A stretch of DNA of 64,000 nucleotides, from NCBI RefSeq assembly GCF_027596085.1, contig NC_072472.1:17113971-17177970 (forward strand), in the 5' to 3' direction. Under the pieces are notes generated by a model. The model saw only the letters and a program-made list of their open reading frames with translations. It had not been told where the DNA came from and did not search any database. Below, piece by piece: positions 37,132 to 51,429 of the stretch; the stretch's first letter is position 1; every line of letters begins with the position of its first letter. Origin of the DNA: Anoplopoma fimbria. Its lineage: Eukaryota; Chordata; Actinopteri; Perciformes; Anoplopomatidae. A program made the position numbers and the translations under genes.

Positions 37132-40100
37132 CGGTCGTTATCACCCTAACCCTAGTTTAACTTGAAACGACCATTAACGCTTGGGAAAGTGGCAACTCTT
37201 TAACACGTATTAAATGAAACATGCTCATAGTTTTCTCTTACTTCAAGCCTTTACTAGGCTTAATATGCTTTTCAATAACTTTTTTTTTTTATCAGTGGTT
37301 GACATTCAGGCAGTTTAACACCAGCTGGTGTATGGAGGGCTTTTCCAAGTTTTAGTTAAAAGATTTAACCCACAGTTTTACTTATGTATTTATGCATAAC
37401 ATTTTTTTTTGTGTTGTATTTTAAGAAATGTATATTTTCTCTTTTACTTATGAAGCAGCGTGAAAGGACCCTATTATTAAAGTGCTGGTTAACTGTAACT
37501 AATGACGTTTAGTATGTGTTGACATCGCCACCTGGACTCCAGCTGTTGGTTTGGGGCTTGGACTGGCATTTATTAAATCTGAAAAATGACAAGTCATTGT
37601 ATTATAAAAGGAGTAGGAACTGTAAGCCTAAGTAAGTGGCATACATTTAAACGTGTGATGGAGCTGGTCCATGTGTGTGTGTTAAGAGATATATTGGCTA
37701 TTTGGACTGGGGTAAGAGAGAGATGCTGGATTATGTGATTGGAAAAGAGTTTGATAAGGAAAGGCTCACTCGTCTAAACTGAAAGACTGATGCCAAGGCG
37801 ATGGCAACCGTGCCACTCTGTTGAGGGACCTGATGACCCCCCAAAATGCCCATGCTGTAGTTGAAAGGAGCTATTGTGCAAATCATGACAGCGTCCAAAT
37901 TATTGTTCCGCCGTCTTCATCCGAGTATTCTCACATTGAGGCTCGAGCCATTTTGTCGGCTTGCTGCGTCTGTGCTGAGCTCGGCTCAGCAGACATGAAT
38001 AGTGATGAGGATGTGTGCTGACAGCTGAGTGGGACAGGATGGGCTGCTCCATGACGGACTGAACTGGGGTGTTCACTGCATCATATGCTCCTTTTTACAT
38101 CATGCTGTCGAAACATTTGGGCCAGCCTCTCATGACTCATGCTACCGTCCTCTTGCTACAGCTGATTTCTGGTCCCGTCACTAAATCCAACAACCCAAAT
38201 TTACACTGTGCATTACATTTCGGTATACAGTCTGCTCCTACAGAATCAGAGATCAGGAGTCAACGATAATTCTTGCACTTCTTGTGCTATGGCTGCCTTC
38301 TGCTGACAGCTGCTTCACTCACTGCATCTCTAACTTGTGGAAAAATATGCTTTTCATAATTATGGGGTAAAAATAAAGGCTGGGCAATAAAGCAAATTCA
38401 TTGAACTGCAGACATTATCAATCTCTTACCAATCCAAATGTATTAATTGGAATTTTTGACAAGTTGTCTTTGTCCCATATTAAAAAACTGAGGATAGAAC
38501 CAGACATTCAACTAATCAATCAGCGCACAGTCCAGAAGTCCAGCATCTCTTAGTGGTCAGTGGTCATACTTTCCCACCAGTGAAAATATACCAACTGTGT
38601 CTATAGCTCACTATCAATGCACTAAATATTACATAAGTCACTTTGGATATTTGTTGTTAACATTAACCTAGAAACTCAGAAAGTTTGTTTGAGGGTATAA
38701 GGTTGTAGGGTTATACAGTTTATAGTGCTGTTCACCTGATACACAGACTGTAATGGGATGGGATGTACACAGAAGAATGGGGAAAACCCCAAGGCAATGT
38801 CCTGGTGCCTCTCAGCAATCCTGACAGTTTTTGCAGCAGGCAATAATAATTAGTTATTATTATTATTATTATTATAAAAGAGATCTCATAATCTATCTAT
38901 CAAGGGACATCTTGTCATAATTTTAAGAAGTGTTTTCATAACTAGAACTGAATATCTTGTAATTATAACAAATAACCCCATTACTATGGCTTCGCATTTC
39001 ACAATTATGACAATCCTTTTCATAATTAGCCTTCGCCATACTCACTGTATCACAATGTCTCCCTTTGTCCTTTCCTGTTTGTGCCTTTAACTCTTTTCTT
39101 GTCCCTATATATTTCTGTGTCTCCTCTACCGTCAGTATGCAAAGAATATCGGTTAACAACATTATATGTCACCTTTAAGAGTAAACTAAGCAAGAGACTT
39201 CTGGACAGAGAAATCATAGTGTTCATTGGTTTTCTGTTTTTGGCGTCAGCAGTGCTGTCTCTGGGTTTTTAGGTCTCTTTGCTGAAAATATGATGCGGTG
39301 AAGGTTTGTTAACTGATGACACACAGCCCCGTCTTTGGTGTTACAGAGCATGTTGTGGGGAAAGTAGGTTACTGGGCCATGTCCTGCAAGCTTAAACTGA
39401 AGGCTGGTCTGAATATTGCTAGAGCTGCTTAGTGTGACTGGGCATGCACAAATGGTGTAGGTCTGTGCAACAGCAAAGAGATCATTTCCAGCCTCTGTCT
39501 CTTTAAGAAAACAGAGGCGCTCCACATAGAATGAATGTTGAATGTTCAACCCATGTTGATTCACTTCAAACACACATGAAATGAAACAGGTTGACTAACC
39601 TCCAAGGTTGCAAATTACCAAGCCTTACTTAAACATCAGTAATCTTATACCTTATTTATGTGAGCAGCCAATTTTTTTTGTATTTACAGTGTATTAATGT
39701 ATACATTTTACTTACTCACATTGAAATCAATGTTTGTTTGTCTTTTAGAAATAAAGATTAAATGCTATTGCTGAAGCTGAAGAGAATTGTGGCTAAGTGC
39801 TATATTGTCTATAAGGAAGTCCGAGAAATGAATCTTGTATTTTATTCCTCTAAAGATGTTTCAAACCTTTGGAGCCATTGTGCAAAAGTTTGTGTAGTAT
39901 TATATGGAAACTCTCATGTTACTTGAGCGTTGATGCCTTTGTACTTGCTTCCTATATTGTACCTATAGCCTATATGGGTGTGTTTTTGTTTTTTTACACT
40001 TGACTGGAACACTTGTTTTCCTAGGGAATAACACACTTGATCTTGACTAGATACCCATGCACCTGTAACAACCTGTGGCACTAGTTCCTGATGTTTCAAG

Positions 40101-42742
40101 TCTTTGGTATGCCCTCTGTCCAACCCTTAAAGATAGTTTGCACTTTTCCAAGGAATGCAAGTCTTAGAATACTTTTGTACAATTGTAATGAACAATATGA
40201 AACACAAACGGGCGTTCCATTCTGCAAAAAATGTAGGTTGTCTCTGATTTAGATTGCTTTGAGTTAATAACTTGTCACTAATTGGCACCATGATCTCTGC
40301 ATCCCTCCCTTCTGACCGTCACAGTTTGCTTCTGCTTTTGTAGGAGCCAATTCTCAATAATTATGAACGCCCAATTTGTAGAAAGTGTTTTTTAAAACAA
40401 CAAAAACAAAAGTGTGAAGGTTATGATCAAATTAGCATTACAAGACGTTGATAAAGACTGTTCCTAATGTTACTGTCTTTCTTTTCATAGAACATCTCCT
40501 GTATAATTGTGAGAAAGTTCGACAGTAGATTTTGGAATTGTAGCATATTGTTGAAAGCCAATGCAAGGTTTCTTTGACATTGTGGTGGTGCCTTTCTCAG
40601 AGTATTGTGTATTGTGTCTGACCAACACACATAAACCCAAGAGATTACATTTACACTGATATAATGAACCAAGAAAAACCAGCAAATTATCATATTTGAG
40701 AAGCTGGAACCAGCAAATAATTGGCATTTTTGTTAAAGACTTTACTGACATGATTAATTGATATAAAAATAGTTGTCTATACTCTTGGTCTGATACACCA
40801 ATGTCTACAACCAATGCTAGATTAGCAGAAATTTACCCTGTTTTGGTGTTGGCCCAGCCTTGTTACATACTGGTCCAGTATTTGATGCTTACACAAATAT
40901 ATATCAAAGATCTGACTCAACCCCACACATTTTGATTTATGCCTAAAGCCTAAATGTATACCTACGTGGTAGGTATACATTTACCTCCTTACTGTTGGGG
41001 GCCTATTCTCCAATGCTGGAAGCAACAGTCTCTACTCATCTTCTCAAGACGAATACACGACACAATGTAGTTCTTGTAATGAGAGAAAATGCAATAACCA
41101 TGAAGAAAATATGTTGAGTGCCTACTCATCATTCTTCATGAGGAATTATTTATTTACTTACTCATTTCTCTCTCGGTCTTTCTATGTTGAGATACCTGTC
41201 TATTTTTTGTTGGGATGATTTGTTAATATGTTGTCGCTGTACTATGCACTACATCTGCTACTTATTGTGCTTTAATGGACTCACTGAGATACTTTGTGCA
41301 GAGCTAATGAGCGGTGGGTTTCATGTGGGAGGTAAAGTCAACATGTTTTAAGGCTCATAAAAACACTCTTCTTTGAATAATAATTTGTCAAATAAGTTTT
41401 TTCTACAAGTTTTCTGATAATGTATATACCATCATTTATAAAGGACGCGCCACACACTGTGGTTAAGCGCAGCGTTGTTGATGCAAACTTGTGCAACTGT
41501 TAAAGCTGTTAACATCTCCCGAACCCTTAATGTAGTCTTAACATTAAAAAAAGATTGGATTAGATTCACATCCCTTGTTGTACATTTTTTTAAACAGTGA
41601 ATAGTTGGTGAATCACTAGTGAGGAACCTTGAAGCCCTGAGATAAGCTGTGTGTCTAAAGAGGCAGACATGCTGAATAGTAGCATCAAACATGGACATTC
41701 CTTGTGCTCCATACCGCACTATATACTGTACTGACTACTGTCAGCCACAATGAAGTTGGCCGGTGGAACTATGTTGCACATGACTCTTGAGACTATGACT
41801 GGTATTCATGTATCCCTCTTTAACCTTGTAGCTATGACAGACAAAATGTTCAGCTCCAGTTATATAACTGCCTCTACAGACGTCATCGTCCTTGCTGCTG
41901 TCGCTGATCTCTTGCTCCAAAGCACAAAGTCATTGTCGTCAGTAGCTTCAGGCTTGGATTCACCGGGGCATGATTAAGACATTCAGCTGCTTTATTTTTT
42001 TTTTTTTTAAGTTTCTTCTAGAGGCCACAAGACTTTTCACATTATGTGAATTTGCTTCCTCCCTTTATATTAGTAGCGTGAAACGAGGGACTTTCTCCTA
42101 GATAAACATCCGAACATAATGCGTAAAACCTTTTCAGAGATGCCGCGGTAGTACACTAAGATCTCTATTCAGCAAAAAGATGACCTGCAATGTTCTGAGT
42201 GACTTTTGAGGTCATTCTCCACACTTAAATGGGTAAATACGAGGTTCATAAAGTATCAGGTGAAATTCATTTGGTCACTATTTGACTATTTGTCTTTTTT
42301 ACTTTCATTTAGGAGACCCTGTCTATTTTATATAGCTGATTCCCATGAGCTTGTATCTGTCTTTCCTGACAAAAGGTCACTTTCAAGAATCAGGTGTGGC
42401 CACACTTTGTATTTCAGATGAAGAAAAAAAAAGGGTTTCACAATATGTGTGAGCCCGGCCCCTGTGTGTGACCTAGATGTGATTCAGATCTTTAGCTCAG
42501 GGTGTTGGCTGCATGGGCATTACAATGAGGTTTGTCTATGTTGAGACAACGCAGCAGAGGACCATACCAGACGAGCATGTCAGGTCTGATGCTGAAACGG
42601 AAAGAGCACTCTCAGGCGGGGTTCCTCATTCCTCTGATGCTAAGTATCTGCAATCTGTGAGGGCAAGGAAACCTGATCACGGCTTGTGACACTGAACTTG
42701 AATGTCAGAGCTCACACACCATGTGATTACATTTAGTTAGGA
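37132..42742. other. Long gene-poor spacer
   Basis: No coding exon is supported. Contains an ATT microsatellite near 38,853-38,876 and the 15-bp-arm palindrome at 40,951-40,983. If npas2 starts upstream, this is its first intron. Confidence 0.5.
40951..40983. repeat. Perfect inverted repeat, 15-bp arms, 3-nt loop
   Basis: TAAATGTATACCTAC, then GTG, then its exact reverse complement. The palindrome is isolated: neighbouring sequence does not extend the pairing. Confidence 0.9.
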
Positions 42743-42750
42743 AATACTGA

Positions 42751-43207
42751 CAGTTTTGGGAAGGTTACTTTGGAAATGTAATAGGTCACAGATTACTAGT
42801 TACCTTATTAAAAATGCCAAAAGTAATGTGACTACTATAAATACAAAGTAACACTTAATACATTTAATTACTTTTTGATTACTTTTCTTACAAACTGGGC
42901 AATAAAGCTGAAAATGAACCTCACCACAGTACTCAACACTGATTACTTTTATTGAAAGTAAAGTTAAGATTGGAACAGAGCAACACAATAATTATTATAT
43001 TCTACATAAAGGCTGAACTTTACCAAAAAGAATGTTATCCGATGTAACTCTTTTCTAATCACCCAAATTTTGATCTACATAAACTTAGCCGGTAACTGCT
43101 ATCGAGTTGCATATTTTTGAGTAACTGTAACTGATTACATTTACATTTATTTGTTCTTATTTAATTACGTAACTCTGTTACACGCTTCTATTTTCTCCCC
43201 AACACTG
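42751..43207. mobile_element. hAT-like miniature element (CAGTGTTGGGG family)
   Basis: The left end CAGTTTTGGGAAGGTTACTT and the right end, whose reverse complement is CAGTGTTGGGGAGAAAATAG, are imperfect inverted repeats of a common fish family rich in GTAACT/AGTTAC words. Flanks AATACTGA and CATATTGA agree at 6 of 8 positions, consistent with a decayed 8-bp target duplication. No transposase frame. Confidence 0.7.
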
Positions 43208-46200
43208 CATATTGATCCTACAACCTGGATGCTATCGTCTCATATTCTGCAGTATTTTCAACCTCTTGTTGATATGATATGTATCTCATAAGAACACAAG
43301 AAAGTGGAGTATGTTTTCAGTAATCTGTAGGGAAATCCTGGTTCACCATCCACAGAGAGGTCAGAGAACATGGCCTCTTACAGAGCTGGAAGGGATTTAA
43401 TGGTTTGCTCAAAGATACTTCAGCAGGTTGAATGAATCGTGAGTCATTATCACAGCAAAGCATGATTTCTACACTAACTATACCAATCTGCTTCCCTGTT
43501 AGCATGAGCTGAATATCGTGTGCACTCAAAGAGATTGCGGTCTTTTAAATCATCCAAATTAGCGGTATTTTGCTACTTTAATCAGGCATGAAGCAATAAC
43601 TATGTGTGGAAACAGGGAATGGGAAAACTAGTCAGTGCGATCATTTTTTTTACCAGGAGACTAATGATCCAGACTTTTATCATTAAAAATGTAGACGTTA
43701 TTAACCCACTGTCTTCGTCAGGCATCTACTGTGATTAAATGTCAAGTCATTTCTTCAGTTAATAAGACCGAGGTCTAACAGAAAGAGGCCATCTGCAGCT
43801 GATATTGTGTCCTTTAGTTCAATTAAAATGTTAATTACCTCGCAAATATATGAAAAATGTATGTGTAGCTGTTTCAATCTGGGAATGAAAAATATCTACA
43901 GTCCTGTACTTTTGGTTTCAGTGGAATAACATAAGACAGAATGGATATTTGGTAATATTCTGCTATGTATTCAACCTTTCTTCAAAAAGATGATTTTTAA
44001 AAATGTTTTTATTTATTACAAGCTGCTTTCCTCTTTAATAAGAAACCTGAATTTAATGAGAGAGATTTGTGTGCTTTCAGGAGGGAGCTTTGGAAATACA
44101 GACGGCAGCGTTTCATAACAAGGAAAAAATAGCAATCGATAGGAATGGAGACATATGGTCATTTTTTCCATGGACTGCTTGGAGAAGGTTGTTTCAGTTC
44201 ATTTCACAGTCTGTGTTATGCACCGACTCTGAGTGGCTGGTTGACGTTTGGGTTTTACGAACACACACTCACTGATAGATTAATAAAAAGAATATGATTC
44301 TGGTTATCAGATCTGAATGTTTCTTGGAGGCATTGTAAAAGGAATCAGCACTCTTCCACAGCCAAGAATTAAATAAAAGATGTAACCTACGATCTGAGTT
44401 TGGAGACTGCAGCACAAAGAAAGAGCGGCATTGGCCTTTTCCACCCGTGCCCTAGAATTGTGACCCACATATTTGCTCACACACTGCCTTAGGTAATTGC
44501 ATCTTTTCCTGAGCAGCAGCATACAATGACAGGCCTGGAATAATTGTGTGTTTCATTTAGAATTGCTAAAAGAATGTAATTATGAGGAAAATTTGAGAGT
44601 AGATCTACCTGGTGAAAGGAGGTTTATTTTAAAGGTCTGCTTTCTCATTGAAAGGATGTGGCCACCAACAGTAAGGCTGTGCTGTGTGGTGAATGTGTAA
44701 TCACAAGGCACTTTGGGTATAGTATAAGCAAAATCACTGACAAACGTTGTTGGGTAAGCAGGAAAAGTAAACACAGTATAAGTGAAAGAAATCTACATAA
44801 AAAGGCTCATTGTTCAGTAAAAGGATAGGATGTATGAATGTAATAAAATAAAATGATATGTCAACGGTATCTTTGCTTGCAAATTCACCTAAATGATTAA
44901 CTGAGTATTTGCTTGACAAATTGATTATTTGATTTAGAATTCCAGCACAAAATAATACAAAAACATGATTTCGGTTGTTGACTTAAGTGCAGTTATGAAT
45001 AGCATGTGAAAAGGTTTTTGAATTTTTTTCCCTTAGTGCACAGTGGGTCGTCCAGTGGGTAAAGCTCAGTGAGTGCGGGGGTTCAGCTGTTGCCGTGGGG
45101 AGCATTAGTGTGAGCTGCTGTGCGGTTGAGATGGACTGTGGAAAAGCAGTGCTGTGGAGAGGCACGGTGATTTGTTTCTTTACTGACCAGTGCCTGCCAT
45201 TTTCCTTTGGCTGCTCAATAGAAGAAACACTGTTTTCGTGGTGAATATACCAAACAGTCTCTTTTTTCTCCCTGCTCTACTGTTGGATAATGTCCAGTTG
45301 TTGTCAGTGTTGCTCCTTGTATAAATTACAAGGTGGAAAAAGCCCTTGACTTGAACAATATATAACGTCAAACCAGCCAACAGTGAGAATGAACTTGGTG
45401 TGATGCTCTTATCTCTCTGGGAGAAGACAGAGCGCAGGAGTCTAAAGTATTCATCATCAGAAATATCAGTCTTTTCAGTTAAAGATTTTATTTTGTACTT
45501 ATTATTGACAGTTAGCGCTTTAATCTGACCTCATCTACACATGAGTATACACTGTGAATTACAGTATATATTCTTCTTTACGTCCTAAGATTTTAAGACC
45601 TCCCTGCCTCATTTTATGTCCTTAGGATGTCTTGTTTTTTTCTATTATTTGACATATTCTCTTTATCATATATCACTTAATATTAAATGAAAAACCATTA
45701 CTTGTGCTAATTATTTCAATGCTGCAACAGCAAATCCTCTCTGTAGCCCACCTTTTAGCCCAGTAGTTTTGTTGCTTAAACATAACAAAACAAAAGCGCC
45801 ATAAGCGGTTCAAACTTTTACCTGGATATACACGTATGTAGAAATGTTGATATGAAACATTCTTTTGGTTCAGAAACGCCGAGATATGACATATCCCCAA
45901 TTTGAAGAAACGTAAAATGCCAAAATTTTATCGGCGACTGGTTTGCAGTAAATCATGTATCACTGCTGTGTACAATGTGTTAAGAAGGTTTAGGTTATTA
46001 TAATGAGGAATCAAAGCAAACGGCGAGAAAGGTTGCCTGCCACTTTATTAATATTAATCAGACTAATAAATGGGCTTTTGAGGTGTGCATGAAAAATCTC
46101 CTTAGACCTGAAGAAAAATGGAAACCAGTAGCTTTATGGACATAGCTGCCTTGGTTAGGGTGAAAGTAGACACCACGCATTGTTACCATGGGAACACAGA

Positions 46201-46977
46201 GCGAACAGCAGTGCCACAGTCTAATTAATGACAGTCACTGCTTCAGCAAAGGGCCACGATGACATCATCAATACCAGTATCACAGATGTAGCTAGAGGCA
46301 ATATGGCTCAGTGTCTGAGCGATAATGACAATAATCCAGTTTTTCTCTGATGTAAAAGGCACAAGCAGTCTGGACAGAGCCACAGGACGTAAAGCACCCA
46401 ACACTGAACATTTATTATGTAGTGAAGCCTGCTTATGTTATGAGCACTAAATGTCATCTCATCATCCAATAGCATGACCTACATAAAAGAGCAAAACTAA
46501 TCTCCATGTAGGCGGATGGTGAATAATGCAGTAAATGTGGAAGATCTTTATGAATCTTAGATGTCTCACACGTGTTGGTCACTGGCATATTTACTTTAGT
46601 TTAGTATGCAGTTTGTAAGCTACCATATGACTGAGTAAATTAAACTGATTTTTAGATGTTTTGCGAACATCAATTTATTAAAACAGCCTTCGTTAGTTGA
46701 CTTTGTTATGTTATATAACAAATGACAGCTGTACCTGCACTAATATGCCTTCTTGAGTTATTTTGAGTTTGTTTACACTTCTAAAATCTTTATGTGAAAG
46801 AACAACACAAGAGGGCATGTAGCAATAAGTTTGTTTTAAAAACATGAGCACAATCTTAACACAGGATACCGACAAAAGAGTACAATTGACACAATTTCAA
46901 TTTGCAAGAAACACTCTACCTAAACAAAATATCAAAGGCAAATCAAGAGAAAAAGGCTGATTTGAAGTGCCTTTCAG

Positions 46978-46978
<1 letters not shown>
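43208..46978. other. Spacer, no gene seen
   Basis: AT-rich with scattered short open frames. None has recognisable domains or consistent splice sites. Confidence 0.5.

Positions 46979-47053
<75 letters not shown>
46979..47053. repeat. (CA)n microsatellite
   Basis: About 37 uninterrupted AC units. Confidence 0.97.
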
Positions 47054-47055
<2 letters not shown>

Positions 47056-47309
47056 AGATAAGTATAAAGTGTTTCAATTATATACAATTTATTATTTTAG
47101 AACATAATCAAGTCACTCTTTTTTGAGATAGAAAGATCACAATAATTTGAATTAATTAATCCGAAAACTTTTCACAGGCCTCCAGGCAGAGTGCCACAGA
47201 CCCCCATTGAGAACTCCTTCTGTAGAGTCACTGAAGAGGGACTGCATATTTATTAATACATTTTTTCTTCTGACAAGACAGTCATGCATAGGAGGCTGCA
47301 CTTTGGCAT

Positions 47310-47650
47310 TGCAGTTCTTTGAGCTAAATGCTAACATAAGCATGCTAACAATCTCACAATGACAATGCAAACATGCTTAGTGTTTAACAGGCTTAGTGTT
47401 TACCATGGTAACCCCCTTAGTTTAGAGTGTTAGTGTGATCATATTTGCTAATTAGCACTACATTCCATTGATTTATTTGGTCATGATAAAAGTATTGGAC
47501 AAATTACATTTTTGACCTGATGATGGCGCTAGATGAAGTCATTTTGGCACATTTCACTGTGTATTGATAACGATCTAATACAATGCATCCTTAAAGAGAC
47601 ATCAATATCTTTACTACATTTTAATGGCAATCCATTTAGTATAGTTCTTA
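47310..47650 (+). repeat. High-copy teleost repeat, copy 2
   Basis: AAATGCTAACATAAGCATGC, ACAATGACAATGCAAACATG, GTTTACCATGGTAACCCCCT, TGACCTGATGATGGCGCTAG and AATGGCAATCCATTTAGT match the layout of the copy at 23,100. Confidence 0.8.
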
Positions 47651-50154
47651 TAAAATATATAGTTTAGATTTGCTCCATTGCAAAGGAAATTATTTGCCTT
47701 TTTGTTGTCTCTCACACTCATGTAAGAGCTTCAGATATAATTGAAGAATATTAATTCCCTCTGGCAGGCCAAGCATGAAGTATGCATTATTGGAACTTGC
47801 AGGAAAGATAAGTGATAAGAAAGCAAAAACTCTTAAGAGACAATGCAAACGCGGCACAATTACTATTGGTGAGGAATCCTCAAGTGTAACATTTTAAGGG
47901 GGAAAAAACCACACTCCCTTAAAATCTTTTTTCTTTTTTGTCATTTTGTATCCTATGGTGTACAGCAATCACAGACTAGACAGGTTGGTAAATACAAGTG
48001 TGTGCTGTGCAGTTTATTGACATCATGTTGCATGATTTCTGGTTGTTAAAGGTCAGACTTTTTAGACAGTTACCTGCCTTCACCCATTAGAGCCACCTTG
48101 TCTTTCAAGAGTTTACTTGCTTTTAGAGTTTGAGAATATTTAACTCCTACTTATTTATTTTATTAGATGAAACTACACACACTTTAAAAACAATATTATA
48201 TGTCAGGATAGAGTCAGAGGAGACACGTATGAGAGCACCGTCTTATTGATTTTGTACTTCCTGTCCCTGCTGTTCTGCTCATGTAAAAATACTTTCGCTG
48301 TTTTTTACAATAACAAACCATTCAGATCAATTATAATCCACATCTATTATATTTAAACCATTGAAGAAATCAAGCTTAATTAATAGTTAACTCTGCAAAC
48401 ATGAGTTAACATTGTTAAAAACTTTACTTGTGTGATTCAAAGTAAAAATTGCAGTTATTTTCAAATCTGGCAGCCAGCATATCTGAATAAATGTTGGTAG
48501 AGGTACAGCAGAATCCCTCTTACTAAAACGGAGACCCCTGCTGCACAAAACCCTGGAAAGTAATCACACTTGACTGAAATATTAATAATGACTATCATTT
48601 AATTATTATCAGAATTTAACTCTGCAAACATTGCTATCAAATGATGCCACAAACCAGAACACAACTATTTGTTGTTTTGCTGGAACCCCCTCGGCTTCTG
48701 CTGACATCAGATAACGTGTTAATAGTAACACGTTTGACACTAGTTGCAGGCTTACTCACACATGCATGGGGAGTCATCTCATACTCTTTGTGAAGACTTT
48801 TGTGTGTTCACTAGAACAGCACCATTGCAAATGATTAAATGGAATATATTTCTTTCCGGTCTTGGTTTTCAATGGCTTTTCTATGATGTCTTTGTCTGGT
48901 TTGAGTCCCCGCCAACATAAAATGAATGTTTTATTTCCTCATTTGGGAGAAAATTGCCACCCACCTGACTTTCACGTCTTTCAGACATGAGAGAAATTGA
49001 GACAGCCAGTGTGATCACACAGTGGGAGCGCCGCACAGAAAGGGCCAACGTTGGGAATTAATGCGGCCAATGTATAGTGGGGGGCCTCACTGTTGCCTGT
49101 TGGCCTCGCTGTGTTCGCTCTGACTAAACTGTAGCATCTTTGAAAGTTTCAACACATACACAGCAGTGGAATAATGATTTTGTATCTATGTGATTTACTA
49201 ATATTTGATTCATTAACCCCAACATAGTCTACTTTTACTTCAACATAAGAGGCATTATTTTGGTAGCTTGGTTAGGAGTTCAGCCGACACCCTCCTTGAT
49301 CAGCCATTACTTTAATTTATTCTAAGTGCAGGACTAAGTGCACTAGTTGTCATAGACTGTTTCCAAGAGAACGCTCAAACTCTGAATCTGCTGTGGAGCA
49401 GCCACGGTGAAGAGTGGTGAGACAGTGGAAATTTGCTACTGAAGTTAGTTAGCACAGACAGTCAAGTGCTTTCGCCTCAATAAAATATGCCATGCCAATA
49501 ACTGGCAGACTGGCTGTGCTGCTGTGGCTCCATGTCTCACATGCTGGTTGAATTGGCATCATGCTGGTACCACATCATAATCCAGTCATCAGTCATCGAA
49601 ACCACGACTACTACAACAGCTGCAGTCTGAATCAAATGTGGGAAAGTGTGACTCATTACACGAAGATGGCCACTGAGGCAAGAGGTCTGCAGATGTAGCA
49701 TTGCTATAACTGTTGTTATAGCCCAATGACGTCTGGAGGGAGATTCTAATCCTAAAATGTCAAATTATCAGGACTGGCAGAGGCTTCGACGTTGAAATTA
49801 CATAACCACAGACTGTTTCTGGTTTAAAAGTTATGTTGTTAGAATCTACTAAACACATCCACAGGGAGGCAAAAATATATAACATAAGCTAATGATGTTT
49901 GTGTCTGTACACACAGTATTTAATATTTCTGTATATTGCATTGAACAGCTTATTATTTATATTGTTTTGTATGTGCTTGAAGGGGATGCATACTTTTTTA
50001 AACTTTAAAATAATTTGCTGAAAAATTTCAAAGAGGCAGCTCGTACTCACGGGACAAAAACTCGCCCTCTCCATTATGAAAAGCTCCATTTGTCTATTTG
50101 GGAACATGCACTTAAGGTTTTCTGATGTGCTCTATTATCTCTTCCATCACATTA
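47651..50154. other. Spacer, no gene seen
   Basis: No supported feature. Confidence 0.5.
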
Positions 50155-50750
50155 TTATATTCCTTTATTGATCCCCATGGGGGAAATTCGGGTGTTGCAG
50201 CAGCTCAACTACACAGAAACAGATAATAAATACACATATTATACAATAAAATAAAAATAGAATAAAATAAAAAATAAGAATACAAATAAAAAAAAATGTA
50301 CAGTATATCCACATGGGGGGGGGTCTGGTCAGCATGTTGACAGACTGTGGTCTCCGCTGTTGTTGTACAGTCTGATGGCAGTGGGCACAAATGAGCGTCT
50401 GAAGCGCTCCGTCCTGCTCTTTGGTAGAATCAGCCGATGGCTGAAAGAGCTGCCCAGCTGCCACAGTTCCTCATGGAGAGGGTGAGAGGGATTGTCCAGG
50501 ATGGCTCCGAGTTTGGCCTTCATCCTCCTCTCACCCACTGACTCCAGACTGTCCAGCTCCAGACCCACCCCAGAGCTGGCTTTCCTCACCAGCTTGTTGA
50601 GTTTGTTGGCATCTCCAGTCCTGATGCCACCACCCCAGCACGCTACAGCGAAGAAGAGGGCGCTGGCTACCACAGACTGGTAGACTGGCTTTATCATAAG
50701 GACATCTACAATTAGGGAAACTCTTCTATGCAACCTAAACATCCTGAATT
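50155..50750 (-). mobile_element. 5'-truncated LINE with reverse-transcriptase C-terminus
   Basis: A minus-strand frame of about 137 codons (50,742-50,329) encodes the end of a fish non-LTR retrotransposon ORF2: YQSVVASALFFAVACWGGGI, NKLNKLVRKASS, ERRMKAKLGAILDNPSHPLH and RTERFRRSFVPTAIRLYN. It is followed by a 3' UTR and a tail reading GGATCAATAAAGGAATATAA on the minus strand. The catalytic part of the reverse transcriptase is absent, so this is a dead 5'-truncated copy. The family is L2/Rex1-like by eye. Confidence 0.8.
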
Positions 50751-51044
50751 AAAAGGAGAGGATGCTGTGAGGTTATATTAGAGATGGCAGTATGAGAGTA
50801 GGAGTTACAACTGACAGAAGAACACATTTCTTATCAGAGGTCTGTCAGACAAAACTAAGTCAATACAGGCTAGAGGGGAAAAATCCTTAATTGTGATGAT
50901 CCTTATGTTCAAACAGCTTAGAAGCTGGTGTCCTGGTGGATCAGTGTCATAAAATATAACAGGGATGTTCTCGGTTTGAATCAGACTCTGGACTATTGTT
51001 GCATGTCACCACTCATACTCAGTGTTTTTAAGAGATGCTGGGGG

Positions 51045-51270
51045 TGTGGTTCTATGAATGTCAATGTCAGTTGGTCAGTCGGTCCACCACTTTGTTGCAG
51101 ACTGAAATACCTCAGCAACTACTAATGTATGAGATGCCATTATGTTTAGACGGACATTCATGCTCCTAATGACTTTACCTCTAGCGCCAAAAGCACGTTC
51201 ACATATGTGGTTTTGAGTGAAATAATTCAACAAATATTGGTTGGATTACCAGGAAGTTTGGAATAGACTT
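51045..51270 (-). repeat. High-copy teleost repeat, copy 3 (reverse)
   Basis: GTCAGTCGGTCCACCACTTT, CTGAAATACCTCAGCAACTA and CTCTAGCGCCA are the reverse complement of the end of the copy at 23,100. Confidence 0.75.
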
Positions 51271-51429
51271 TCCTTTTCCCCTCAGGAGGGTTTAAAAAAA
51301 AAGAAGAGAAAAAAACGGCACTAGTAATTACACAGCTTTAAGAAGCCTCAGTGACAGTTAGTGTGAAAATGCCCTTCTGTTTTTCTAAGAAGCACAGTAG
51401 AATTCCAAACTTCAGACTTCTAAGAACTG

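Noticed and set aside
39223..39573. 116-codon minus-strand open frame
   Set aside because: No family resemblance, no conserved motif and no convincing flanking splice sites.
41750..41977. 75-codon plus-strand open frame
   Set aside because: No recognisable domain, no splice context and ordinary spacer composition.
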